This document shows, one piece after another, positions 6,685 through 14,740 of a DNA stretch of 28,403 nt. Source of the stretch: SKZT01 sp964478625 (GTDB lineage Bacteria > Desulfobacterota > Desulfobacteria > Desulfobacterales > SKZT01); the NCBI GenBank assembly GCA_964478625.1, contig CAYZJH010000047.1, positions 1 through 28,403 on the forward strand. Reading direction: 5' to 3'. The translations under genes and the position numbers were made by a program. Every line of letters begins with the position of its first letter. Positions within the stretch are counted from its first letter, which is position 1. The notes under the pieces were generated by a model that worked only from the letters and a program-made list of their open reading frames with translations, did not search any database and was not told the DNA's origin.

Positions 6685-8208
6685 ATGACCAAAGAGGTAA
6701 AAACAGCGATTACTCCAACAAGGGAGCAAGACTACCCGGAATGGTACCAGCAAGTGATTAAAGCATCGGATCTGGCAGAACGGTCCGTTGTCAGAGGATG
6801 CATGGTTATCAAACCGTGGGGATATGCACTATGGGAAAATATTGTATACGCCCTTGACGGCATGTTTAAGGAGACTGGAGTAAAAAACGCCTACTTTCCA
6901 CTTTTTATCCCCCTCTCTTTTCTTGAAAAAGAAGCAGAACATGTCGAAGGATTTGCCAAAGAATGTGCCGTGGTTTCGCATCACCGTCTTGAAAAAGGAC
7001 CTGAAGGGGGATTAACCCCTGCAGGGCCACTCACCGAACCTCTGATTGTCCGGCCGACTTCGGAAACCATTATTGGAGATTCTTTCGCCAGATGGGTTAA
7101 CAGTTACAGGGATTTACCGCTTCTGATCAATCAGTGGGCCAATGTGGTTCGCTGGGAAATGCGTACACGGTTGTTTTTGAGAACCAGTGAGTTTTTATGG
7201 CAGGAAGGGCATACCGCGCATGCCACGGCAAAAGAGGCCATGGAACGAACCCAATTGATGCTCGATATTTATGCTAAACTAGCAGAAGACTATCTGGCGA
7301 TGCCGGTTGTTCGGGGACGAAAAACCCCTCTTGAAAGGTTTCCCGGAGCAGTGGATACCCTTTGTATCGAAGCCATGATGCAAGATAGAAAAGCCCTTCA
7401 AGCCGGAACTTCTCATTTTTTGGGTCAAAATTTTTCAAAAGCATCCGGAATCCGTTTTCAAAATGCGGAGGAAAAGGAAGAGTTTGCATGGACCACTTCA
7501 TGGGGTGCCTCAACGAGGCTTATCGGAGGAGTTATCATGACCCATGGTGATGACGACGGTATCGTCATGCCACCTCGGGTGGCACCAACCCATGTCGTGC
7601 TTTTGCCGATTTTCAAAAATTCCGATGAACGGGCCGGGGTGATGAAATTTACTGAAAGCCTCTTCAAAGAATTGACCGATCAATATTATGATCATAAAAA
7701 AATCCGGGTTGAAATCGATGATCGCGACACAGGAGGTGCAAGGGGATGGGAATGGATCAAAAAAGGAGTTCCGGTACGAGTTGAAATTGGTCCAAGAGAT
7801 ATTGCCGGCAACTCGGTTTTTGTTGGAAGGCGCGATCTCGGTATCCGCGAAAAACGGTCTATCCCAAGAGACCAATTCGTAGCTGAAATTAACCTTATGC
7901 TTGATGAAATCCAGAAAAATCTTTTCAAAAAGGCATCAAAGTATTTGAACGAAAATACCCGCAGCATTGATGATTCAAAAACTTTTTATCAGTATTTCAC
8001 ACCGGAAAACAAAGATCAGTCTGAAATTCATGGCGGTTTTTCATGTTCTCACTGGTGCGGATCCGGTGATTGTGAAACAAAAATTAAGAATGATCTCAGC
8101 GTAACCATACGGTGCATTCCCTTAACGGATGAACATAATGATCAGGGCAATTGTATCTGTTGCGGGGGAAAAAGCAAACAACGAGTTGTATTTGCCAAGG
8201 CCTATTAA
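6685..8208 (+). CDS. proS: Prolyl-tRNA synthetase, archaeal/eukaryal type
   Basis: This class II aminoacyl-tRNA synthetase charges tRNA-Pro. At 507 residues it lacks the large editing insertion of the bacterial type (about 570 residues) and has the archaeal/eukaryal layout. Motif 2 is around RWEMRTRLFLRTSEFLWQEG (157-174), and the motif 3 region is WGASTRLIGGVIMTHGDDDG (273-292). The anticodon-binding domain is about 300-410. The C-terminal zinc-binding domain has cysteines C454, C458, C490 and C493, and the chain ends in the conserved Tyr (FAKAY). A good Shine-Dalgarno (AGGAGAGAGG) overlaps the ispG end. The ispG-proS pairing is seen in other Deltaproteobacteria, but usually with the bacterial form, as far as I recall. 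Confidence 0.96.
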   Translation: MTKEVKTAITPTREQDYPEWYQQVIKASDLAERSVVRGCMVIKPWGYALWENIVYALDGMFKETGVKNAYFPLFIPLSFLEKEAEHVEGFAKECAVVSHHRLEKGPEGGLTPAGPLTEPLIVRPTSETIIGDSFARWVNSYRDLPLLINQWANVVRWEMRTRLFLRTSEFLWQEGHTAHATAKEAMERTQLMLDIYAKLAEDYLAMPVVRGRKTPLERFPGAVDTLCIEAMMQDRKALQAGTSHFLGQNFSKASGIRFQNAEEKEEFAWTTSWGASTRLIGGVIMTHGDDDGIVMPPRVAPTHVVLLPIFKNSDERAGVMKFTESLFKELTDQYYDHKKIRVEIDDRDTGGARGWEWIKKGVPVRVEIGPRDIAGNSVFVGRRDLGIREKRSIPRDQFVAEINLMLDEIQKNLFKKASKYLNENTRSIDDSKTFYQYFTPENKDQSEIHGGFSCSHWCGSGDCETKIKNDLSVTIRCIPLTDEHNDQGNCICCGGKSKQRVVFAKAY

Positions 8209-8213
8209 TTTTA

Positions 8214-10355
8214 ATGATTCGTATTACTGAAATTATTGACAAAATCATTGAGTACAATCCTGAAGCGGAACTGGATCTAATAGATCGTGCATATATCTAT
8301 TCCGCAAGGGTTCACGATGGCCAAGTCAGGCTTTCAGGAGAACCTTATCTTTCCCATCCTTTGGAGGTGGCCGGAATATTGGCCGATATGAAGCTCGATC
8401 CTGTCAGCGTCGCCGCCGCTCTTCTTCATGATGTGATCGAAGATACCCACGCCACCAAAGAAGATATCGAGTCCATGTTCGGCAAAGATGTGGCCCATAT
8501 AGTCGATGGTGTCACCAAGTTGAGCAAAATAGCTTTCAAAAGTTCACAGGAAAGACAGGCGGAAAATTTTCGCAAAATGATTCTGGCTATGGCAAATGAT
8601 ATCCGTGTCATTTTCATCAAGCTAGCGGATCGCCTTCACAATATGCGGACTCTTCAGTTTCACAAATCAGAGGATCGAAAGCGTAAAATAGCCCAGGAAA
8701 CCATGGATATTTATGCTCCACTTGCAGCTCGCCTCGGAATTTACTGGATAAAAAAGGAACTCGAAGACACTGCATTTATGTATATTTATCCGGATGAATA
8801 CGAAAAAATCAAAGGTTTGGTGAATAAAGACAGAATAGAGAGGGAGATCTTTGTAGAAACCATTAAGAATAAGATTAAAACAAAAATGGAGGAAGTCGGT
8901 TTAAAATGCGAGGTTCAGGGGCGTTATAAGCAGTTCTGGAGTATTTACAGCAAGATGCAAAACCAAAACCTGACTTTTGAAGAAGTCCACGATCTGGTCG
9001 CTTTTCGCATCATCCTGGATACGGTTCCGCAGTGCTATGAAGCTTTAGGCCACATTCATTCCATGTGGAAACCTATTGCTAAAAAATTTAAGGACTATAT
9101 CGGATTTCCAAAGCCGAACATGTACCAGTCGCTCCATACCACTGTGAGCAGTCCCAGCGGAGACCGCATTGAAATTCAGATCAGAACCTGGGAAATGGAC
9201 AAAGTAGCCAATTCAGGTATTGCAGCTCACTGGAGTTATAAGGAAGGCAGAAATGTCGATGATAGTGTGAGCAAAACCTATTCCTGGCTCCAGAATCTGG
9301 TTGAAAACCAGGAAACCATTAAAGATCCGGATGAATTTCTTGACAGTGTTCGAATCGACCTTTTTCCTGATGAAGTTTACGTTTTTACACCCAACGGAGA
9401 AATCCACTCCCTTCCAAGAGGAGCCACACCTGTTGATTTTGCCTATCTGATTCATACGGAGGTGGGAAACCAGTGCACCGGTGCCAAAGTCAACAACCGC
9501 ATGGTGCCGCTTAGCACGGAATTGAAAACCGGTGATCGTGTTGAAATTATCACCACAAAAAACCACAATCCAAGCAAAGACTGGCTAAATTTTGTTAAAA
9601 CCGTTAAAGCCCGATCACGTATCCGACAGTGGATAAAACAGCAGGAAAAAGAGCGTTCCATCAGTTTGGGCCGGGAAATGCTGGAAAAAGTTTTCCGTAA
9701 ACACCGACTGAATTTCAATACCATTTCCAAAACCGAAGAAATGCAAAAAGCCGCTGAAAACTTTGGGTTTAAAACCGAAGATGAATTAATTGCCAGCGTG
9801 GGATATGGGAAAATAACCCCTCTTCAGGTTGTTAAAAGGTTTATTCCCAAACCTGAAGATGAAGATGAATCTCTGATCGAAAAACTGACCGGGAAGGTTC
9901 AACAGAAAAAAAACAGAGGGGGGATTCTGGTCAAAGGGATAGATGATATTCTGGTTCGGTTTGCCAAGTGCTGTCAGCCGGTCCCCGGAGATGCCATCAC
10001 AGGATATATCACCCGGGGCCACGGCGTCACGATCCATCGAAAAAACTGTGTCAACGCCTTAAAAACCAGTCCTGAACGCCAAATCGATGTGACCTGGAAT
10101 GATGATGCAGCCAACTCATATCCGGTGACCATCAGGGTCCGTTCCCTTGACCGTGTCGGCCTTTTGGCCGACATTGCCAGCAGTATCAGTAAAAACAAAG
10201 CCAACATCATCAGTGTCAATACCACTTTTTGGACCAAAGAAAAAGTCGAAAATATTTTTGAGTTGGCGGTTGAAAATACGGATCATCTTGAAACGGTGGT
10301 CGCTTCAATCAAGAAAGTGCCGATGGTTCATGAAGTCAAAAGAATTGATCGTTGA
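8214..10355 (+). CDS. Bifunctional (p)ppGpp synthetase/hydrolase, RelA/SpoT homologue
   Basis: This 713-residue long RSH enzyme makes and degrades the alarmone (p)ppGpp. The HD hydrolase domain is intact: H48, H72-D73 (LLHDVIEDT) and D139 (KLADRLHNMRTL). The synthetase domain is about 235-345 (GRYKQFWSIYSKM, KDYIGFPKPNMYQSLHT, EIQIRTWEMD). A TGS domain is at 385-447 (VYVFTPNGEIHSLPRGATPVDFAY), a conserved Cys/zinc-finger-like segment at 581-612 (RFAKCCQPVPGD) and a C-terminal ACT domain at about 636-713. I chose ATG 8214, six bases after the proS stop, because family N-termini begin near this point; an upstream in-frame TTG at 8151 would overlap proS. The Shine-Dalgarno is weak, so expression may depend on coupling with proS. 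Both activities are expected from the residues seen. Confidence 0.95.
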   Translation: MIRITEIIDKIIEYNPEAELDLIDRAYIYSARVHDGQVRLSGEPYLSHPLEVAGILADMKLDPVSVAAALLHDVIEDTHATKEDIESMFGKDVAHIVDGVTKLSKIAFKSSQERQAENFRKMILAMANDIRVIFIKLADRLHNMRTLQFHKSEDRKRKIAQETMDIYAPLAARLGIYWIKKELEDTAFMYIYPDEYEKIKGLVNKDRIEREIFVETIKNKIKTKMEEVGLKCEVQGRYKQFWSIYSKMQNQNLTFEEVHDLVAFRIILDTVPQCYEALGHIHSMWKPIAKKFKDYIGFPKPNMYQSLHTTVSSPSGDRIEIQIRTWEMDKVANSGIAAHWSYKEGRNVDDSVSKTYSWLQNLVENQETIKDPDEFLDSVRIDLFPDEVYVFTPNGEIHSLPRGATPVDFAYLIHTEVGNQCTGAKVNNRMVPLSTELKTGDRVEIITTKNHNPSKDWLNFVKTVKARSRIRQWIKQQEKERSISLGREMLEKVFRKHRLNFNTISKTEEMQKAAENFGFKTEDELIASVGYGKITPLQVVKRFIPKPEDEDESLIEKLTGKVQQKKNRGGILVKGIDDILVRFAKCCQPVPGDAITGYITRGHGVTIHRKNCVNALKTSPERQIDVTWNDDAANSYPVTIRVRSLDRVGLLADIASSISKNKANIISVNTTFWTKEKVENIFELAVENTDHLETVVASIKKVPMVHEVKRIDR

Positions 10356-10373
10356 CCCAGGAACAAACTCGTT

Positions 10374-10565
10374 TCAGGGTGCTTTAATGACATAACCGGC
10401 TTTGATGCAAGCCGTGCAAACCACCATCTTTTTTCTTCGACCGCCAAAAAGGGTTTTAACGCGTTGAAGGTTGGGATTAAAACGGCGCTTGGTCACGTTG
10501 TGAGCATGGCTGATATTGCTTCCTACCCGCGGCTTTTTTCCACATATTTCACATAGTTTTGCCAT
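10374..10565 (-). CDS. rpmB: 50S ribosomal protein L28, zinc-binding (C+) form
   Basis: This 63-residue L28 starts MAKLCEICGKKP and ends near CTACIKAGYVIKAP. The cysteine pairs C5/C8 and C50/C53 mark the C+ paralogue type, which binds zinc. The start at 10565 is supported by a Shine-Dalgarno (CAGGAGAG); a longer frame upstream would add 17 residues unrelated to L28. It is transcribed alone from its own strong promoter (10624-10652), after the bamD terminator. Its stop lies 18 bases past the stop of the convergent rsh gene. Confidence 0.97.
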   Translation of the reverse strand: MAKLCEICGKKPRVGSNISHAHNVTKRRFNPNLQRVKTLFGGRRKKMVVCTACIKAGYVIKAP

Positions 10566-10623
10566 TTCTGAACTCTCCTGATATGTTAACGGATAATAAT
10601 TGATTAAAAAATACAAACCGTTT

Positions 10624-10652
10624 TTTATAGATAAAAGAAACCGTTATGTAAA
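10624..10652 (-). promoter_or_regulatory. Sigma70-like promoter of rpmB
   Basis: Minus strand TTTACA (10652-10647), 17-bp spacer, TATAAA (10629-10624); each hexamer matches 5 of 6. The predicted start is near 10617, giving a leader of about 52 nt with a good Shine-Dalgarno. An 8-bp direct repeat (AAACCGTT on the plus strand, 10615-10622 and 10638-10645) brackets the -10 box. Confidence 0.65.
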
Positions 10653-10700
10653 GATTTTTTTCATTTATTTTAGAACTGAGTTAAAAACTAATAAAGACAA

Positions 10701-10726
10701 AGCCCCCTTGATTCATTAAGGGGGCT
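10701..10726 (-). terminator. Rho-independent terminator of bamD
   Basis: A perfect 9-bp GC-rich stem (AGCCCCCTT / AAGGGGGCT) with an 8-nt loop lies 26 bases after the bamD stop. On the minus strand it is followed by TTGTCTTTATT. The plus-strand side has no T-run, so it acts on the bamD transcript. Confidence 0.8.
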
Positions 10727-10751
10727 CTCTGAGGATTTCCAACAGTGGGGG

Positions 10752-11402
10752 TTACTCGGCCATGGCAGCTTCCGCCAGGGCCAGATATTCTATTGCCTCT
10801 TTGTGAACTCCGACATCCGGGAATTCATAAAGAACATTTTTAAATCTGTTTAAGGCCGCTTTGTAATTCTTTTTCTTAAAATAAAATTTTCCCACATAAA
10901 GTTCATGGCCGGCAAGACTCTTAAGACATGTGTGAATATGTTCATCGGCACGCTTGGAGTATTGATGATCGGGGAACTGGTTTTGAAGTCTTTCAAATGT
11001 TGCCAAAGCTTTTCTAGCCGCACTTTGATCCCGATCGATGGTAGTGATTTGTTCATAATAGCAGCGACCGATTTGATAGATCACATAGGGTATTGCTTCG
11101 TTCAGGGGATGAAGGCTTTCAAATTCCTGGTAAGCAATGACAGCTTCATCATATTGTCTGAGCTGATAATGGGAATCGGCAATTTTCAACTCGGCTAAAA
11201 TTGCGAACCTGTCAAAAGGGTACCAATCCCTTAGTTTCTCAAAATTTTCAATGGCCGTTTTATAATTGCCCTGCCGGTATTCCTCCATTCCATCCGAGGC
11301 AAGCTCGGGTGCTGATTTGACATCTTTTTCTTGAAACCATGAACATCCTGAAATAAAAACCAATGAACTTAAACAGAAAAAGACAATAAATTTAAATCGC
11401 AT
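10752..11402 (-). CDS. bamD: Outer membrane assembly lipoprotein BamD (YfiO family)
   Basis: This lipoprotein of about 216 residues belongs to the BAM complex, which inserts beta-barrel proteins into the outer membrane. A hydrophobic signal ends in the lipobox I-S-G-C, so Cys20 would be lipidated. The rest is TPR-like helical repeats (ASDGMEEYRQGNYKTAIENF, AIPYVIYQIGRCYYEQ, FPDHQYSKRADEHI, FKNVLYEFPD), typical of BamD/YfiO. ATG 11402 is preferred; an in-frame TTG at 11408 has somewhat better Shine-Dalgarno spacing and would add two residues. It is followed by a clear terminator, so it is probably a single-gene unit, about 120 bp downstream of trxA. Some ComL/TPR lipoproteins look alike, but length and lipobox fit BamD. 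Confidence 0.88.
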   Translation of the reverse strand: MRFKFIVFFCLSSLVFISGCSWFQEKDVKSAPELASDGMEEYRQGNYKTAIENFEKLRDWYPFDRFAILAELKIADSHYQLRQYDEAVIAYQEFESLHPLNEAIPYVIYQIGRCYYEQITTIDRDQSAARKALATFERLQNQFPDHQYSKRADEHIHTCLKSLAGHELYVGKFYFKKKNYKAALNRFKNVLYEFPDVGVHKEAIEYLALAEAAMAE

Positions 11403-11526
11403 AAGCAAACCGACCTTGAATTATTTTTTGCTTTAACGGCAATAAAAGGCACCGGCACTGGACATCTCCTTCCAGATGTGGCGGCTGGAATTACATCCGA
11501 ATCACCGTTTAATACAACGGTTCTTT

Positions 11527-11853
11527 TTAAAGAATACTTTTAATATTGTCGACAAGTTTGGATTTAGCGACCATTCCCGTAATCTGGTTCACCACTTTAC
11601 CTTTGCTGAAAAATATAAGCGTAGGAATGGCCTTGATTCCGTATTGGCCGGGAGTAACAGGATTGTCATCGACATTGCATTTTGTGAACTTTACCTGGTC
11701 ACCGTACTCTTTGACCAACTCCTCAATAATCGGTGCGATTGCCCTGCATGGACCACACCAAGGTGCCCAAAAATCAACCAAAACGGGTTTATCGGATTTT
11801 AACACTTCGGTATCAAAGCTGCCGTCACTGACTTCCATTATTCCTTCGGCCAT
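11527..11853 (-). CDS. trxA: Thioredoxin
   Basis: This 108-residue classical thioredoxin is a cytoplasmic dithiol reductant. The active site WCGPC is at residues 32-36, within VLVDFWAPWCGPCRAIAP. The cis-Pro loop is seen in AIPTLIFF, followed by the Gly-rich end (KGKVVNQITGMVAKSKL). The start at 11853 is set by a Shine-Dalgarno (AAGGAAG) 6 bases upstream and by the family N-terminus. The frame is open further upstream to 12054, but that part lies largely in the leader and partly upstream of the promoter. Transcription should come from the consensus promoter at 11975-12003. The gene is monocistronic or reads towards bamD. Confidence 0.96.
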   Translation of the reverse strand: MAEGIMEVSDGSFDTEVLKSDKPVLVDFWAPWCGPCRAIAPIIEELVKEYGDQVKFTKCNVDDNPVTPGQYGIKAIPTLIFFSKGKVVNQITGMVAKSKLVDNIKSIL

Positions 11854-11974
11854 GATCTGCTTCCTTTCTTCAATATTGTTTATAAATTGATGGGCATTTT
11901 TCATAATTCGAAAACCCGTACGCTGCCAGCAGCTTTGCAAATCACATTGCTTGTCGCACAGGTTTAACGGTTGA

Positions 11975-12003
11975 ATTATAGTATTACCCCTTTGGCTTGT
12001 CAA
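11975..12003 (-). promoter_or_regulatory. Perfect consensus sigma70 promoter of trxA
   Basis: Minus strand TTGACA (12003-11998), exactly 17 bp, TATAAT (11980-11975): all 12 consensus positions match. The start should be near 11968, leaving a leader of about 115 nt before the trxA ATG. The rest of the divergent region (11854-12172) is AT-rich. It has only a weak candidate promoter for the radical SAM gene (TTGTAG, 17 bp, TACATT at 12098-12126). Confidence 0.8.
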
Positions 12004-12175
12004 CCAATTGAACCACTCATAATTTTTGGAAAAAAATACCCAAAAAACCTGCACTCAAAAAAACTAAGTTTTCAAGATAGTATTACCCTCTGAAATATTG
12101 TAGAAAATTTGGAAAAAATGTACATTTGATTTAATCAAACCCAAAGAACAACTTAACGATAGGGGCTGAACGTTG

Positions 12176-13486
12176 ATGAACAAAAGAAAAAAGGCGGAAG
12201 TAGCCGCGGTGGTTGCCAATTCAAAGGGGGATATTTTTGAGTTGGACGGCTACACCGCCGTGGGAATGACGGGTTTGTTCCAAACTCCGATTTCTGCAAG
12301 TCAGACGATTCCTATTCCCTATGGCAGCGAATTCATGCTTCTCCCCGACAGACATCCACGAGTTTACAATGTCTCAAAAGGGGTGATAGAAACACTTTTT
12401 GAAAACCCGCACAACCCTGGTGAACCCCTCTTTCCGGTAGCTGTTTTCAATTCACCCGGATATGTGATTACCCATACCAGCGCATACGAAGAAAATAAAA
12501 AAGCCGGTCCGCTTCCCCTATTTTCTTATGCCGCTGCCGGATGGTATTGCAACCATATGGTTACGACCGCCATTTGCATTGATATTGAAAAACGCCAGGA
12601 CCTGAGATTAATGAAACCGGCAAAAATTCAGAAGGGTATCGAAAAAATGCGGCTAAAAATGCCCCACAATAGACTTCGGGCCCATCTGGAAAATTGTGCT
12701 CTGGTTTATGGATGCCCCGCAGGGAAAAACTTTTTCCTGGGAAGATTCGAGGCACCTCTTCCAACATCAAAACAATGCAATTCAAGATGTTTGGGGTGTA
12801 TTTCCCTTCAGACAGACAGACAAATACCCTGCAGCCAAAACAGAATTACCTTCACCCCTACCCCCGATGAAATCGCAGAGGTTGCATTGGCTCATATCCA
12901 TAGAGTAAAAAACGCCGTTGTCAGTTTTGGTCAGGGATGCGAAGGGGATCCTCTTTTGGCCGCTCATGTAATTTTGCCGGCCATCCGAAAAATACGGGCG
13001 GAAACCCACAAAGGAACCATCAACATGAACACCAATGCCAGCAAGCCCGATATTCTTGAAAAGCTTTTCAAAGCCGGCCTGGACAGTATCCGTGTCAGCA
13101 TGAACAGCACCAGGAAACCCTGCTATGATGCTTATTTCCGTCCCAAAGGTTATGAATTTTCCCATGTGATCGATAGTATTAATCTCGCTGGGAAACTTAA
13201 CAAGCATGTCGCCATCAATTATTTAAACTGCCCGGGGTTTACCGATTCACCTGAAGAAACAGCTTCATTGATGGCTTTTTTAAAAAAATACCCGGTCAAT
13301 ATGATCCAATGGCGAAACCTGAATTTTGATCCCGTAAGATATAATAAGGTCATGTCAACCGTTGCAGGCCAAAGCCGCCCGATCGGCATGGCACATCTGA
13401 TCAAGAAGGTTCGCCAATTGTTTCCGGAAATCAAATTCGGCTACTTCAATCCCCCAAAAGAAAAATTTTACCCAATTAAAGCCTGA
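12176..13486 (+). CDS. Radical SAM protein with uncharacterised N-terminal cysteine domain
   Basis: This protein of about 436 residues carries a radical SAM core with C201-x3-C205-x2-C208 (QCNSRCLGCI). It should bind a [4Fe-4S] cluster and cleave S-adenosylmethionine. The Gly-rich strand is around VVSFGQGCEGDPLL, and later core strands include INMNTNASKP and LDSIRVSMNS. The first 195 residues precede the core and are not a domain I can name. They include GYTAVGMTGLFQTP, WYCNHMVTTAICID and ENCALVYGCPAGKNFFLGRFEAPLP, with C174 and C180 just before the radical SAM cysteines and C219 after them; these could bind a further cluster. ATG 12176 is chosen; a TTG at 12173 is also possible behind the AGGGG Shine-Dalgarno. 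The 3' end overlaps the convergent DUF362 gene by 11 bp. The substrate is unknown. Confidence 0.88.
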   Translation: MNKRKKAEVAAVVANSKGDIFELDGYTAVGMTGLFQTPISASQTIPIPYGSEFMLLPDRHPRVYNVSKGVIETLFENPHNPGEPLFPVAVFNSPGYVITHTSAYEENKKAGPLPLFSYAAAGWYCNHMVTTAICIDIEKRQDLRLMKPAKIQKGIEKMRLKMPHNRLRAHLENCALVYGCPAGKNFFLGRFEAPLPTSKQCNSRCLGCISLQTDRQIPCSQNRITFTPTPDEIAEVALAHIHRVKNAVVSFGQGCEGDPLLAAHVILPAIRKIRAETHKGTINMNTNASKPDILEKLFKAGLDSIRVSMNSTRKPCYDAYFRPKGYEFSHVIDSINLAGKLNKHVAINYLNCPGFTDSPEETASLMAFLKKYPVNMIQWRNLNFDPVRYNKVMSTVAGQSRPIGMAHLIKKVRQLFPEIKFGYFNPPKEKFYPIKA

Positions 13487-14582
13487 TCAGCTCATAGTCT
13501 TTGCTTCCAAGTCCGAGTTCCTGAGCATAATCAAGCTGTATTTTCCAATCCACTTCCGGGTAAACCCCCCTAAACTTATCCTCTCCCGGACCGGTATTGG
13601 AAGTCAGGCATGATCCCGGAAGAGCCGGTTCGAGATTAACAAGGTCAACGGAGGCTTGGTCAATGGCAACCGGATCAGTTGAGGCAAGAACACCGATATT
13701 TCTGACAATAGGAGCATCGTTAACCGGCATGCAGTCACATGCCGGAGAAACATCGGTAATAAAATTGATAAAAAGCGCCTTATCCGCCTTATTTTTTAAA
13801 ACTCCCATGGTATATTCCACCATATTTTCCAAAAAAACCGGAATGGCCTGATTCCATTGGATCTCAATAGCCCCTTTTTCACAGATTAAAATGCATTCGC
13901 CACAACCGATACATTTTTTTGAGTTGATGGCAGCTTTTTTCTCAATAACCTTAAGCGCTTTCTGGGAGCAACGAAGCACACAATCTCCGCATCCTTCACA
14001 TTTTTCTTGAACAACCTGAGGATTAACCGTTGAATGCTGTTCGAGTTTTCCCTTGCGCGAAGCGCAACCCATCCCCAAATTCTTGATCGTTCCCCCGAAT
14101 CCTGAAAGTTCATGCCCCTTGAAATGAGCAACGGAAATCAAAGTGTCCGCATTGACAATCTCGGTTCCGATATAAACTTTTTTGAATCGTTTTTGTTTAA
14201 TGGTTACGGCGGTTTCTGTACGTCCCCTAAGACCGTCGGCGATTACAAGAGGCGCTTCCACAACAGCATAGGCAAAACCATTTTGAATGGCTGTGGTCAA
14301 ATGTCTGGGCGCACTGCTTCGCGTGCCGGCATATACGGTATTGGCATCGGTAAGAAAAGGGTCACCGCCCAGTTCCTTGATGGTTTCAACAATTTTGCGA
14401 ATGTAAACAGGGCGTATAAATGCCGTATTGCCAAGTTCACCAAAGTGAAGTTTTACAGCCACCAGATCTTTCTTTTTGACAACCTGGGAAATACCGGCGG
14501 TTTCCATGAGCCTTTCAAGCTTGGCCGGAAAATTCTCCTTGGGTGTCGCTCTCAAATCAATAAAATAAACATGGCTTTTCAT
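13476..14582 (-). CDS. DUF362 protein with two [4Fe-4S] ferredoxin motifs
   Basis: This 368-residue cytoplasmic iron-sulfur protein has DUF362 features in the N-terminal part (VAVKLHFGELGNTAFIRP, ISVAHFKGHELSGFGGTIKNLGMGCASRKGK) and again near the C-terminus (DPVAIDQASVDLVN). Between them are two ferredoxin motifs: C195-x2-C198-x2-C201-x3-C205 and C224-x2-C227-x2-C230-x3-C234. Each lacks the proline often following the fourth cysteine. DUF362/ferredoxin proteins are common in anaerobes and their reaction is not established; electron transfer or metallocentre assembly is a guess. A strong Shine-Dalgarno (GAGGGGGA) precedes the ATG. The 3' end overlaps the convergent radical SAM gene by 11 bp, with no terminator between them. 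Confidence 0.93.
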   Translation of the reverse strand: MKSHVYFIDLRATPKENFPAKLERLMETAGISQVVKKKDLVAVKLHFGELGNTAFIRPVYIRKIVETIKELGGDPFLTDANTVYAGTRSSAPRHLTTAIQNGFAYAVVEAPLVIADGLRGRTETAVTIKQKRFKKVYIGTEIVNADTLISVAHFKGHELSGFGGTIKNLGMGCASRKGKLEQHSTVNPQVVQEKCEGCGDCVLRCSQKALKVIEKKAAINSKKCIGCGECILICEKGAIEIQWNQAIPVFLENMVEYTMGVLKNKADKALFINFITDVSPACDCMPVNDAPIVRNIGVLASTDPVAIDQASVDLVNLEPALPGSCLTSNTGPGEDKFRGVYPEVDWKIQLDYAQELGLGSKDYELIRL

Positions 14583-14740
14583 GCGTTTTCCCCCTCATAA
14601 AATGATTCATCACCCGGATAGACTCCATCAGACCACATTATCCTTATAAACCACAAAATAACGGGTTGTATTGCGGAAAGTCAAGGGATATACTTTGCCT
14701 TGAAATACCGGATACCCCCTACCTGGTTAGGGAGTTGCCA

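Noticed and set aside
10566..10616. 17-residue extension of L28
   Set aside because: Unlike any L28 N-terminus. The ribosome site lies directly before 10565, and the predicted transcript starts near 10617.
11462..11521. Small inverted repeats between trxA and bamD (ACATCT/AGATGT, ACCGTT/AACGGT)
   Set aside because: Stems are only 6 bp and have no T-run on the minus strand, so they are not convincing terminators. They could be chance.
11854..12054. N-terminal extension of thioredoxin
   Set aside because: The frame is open, but its upstream end runs through the consensus promoter. The family N-terminus and a good ribosome site fix the start at 11853.
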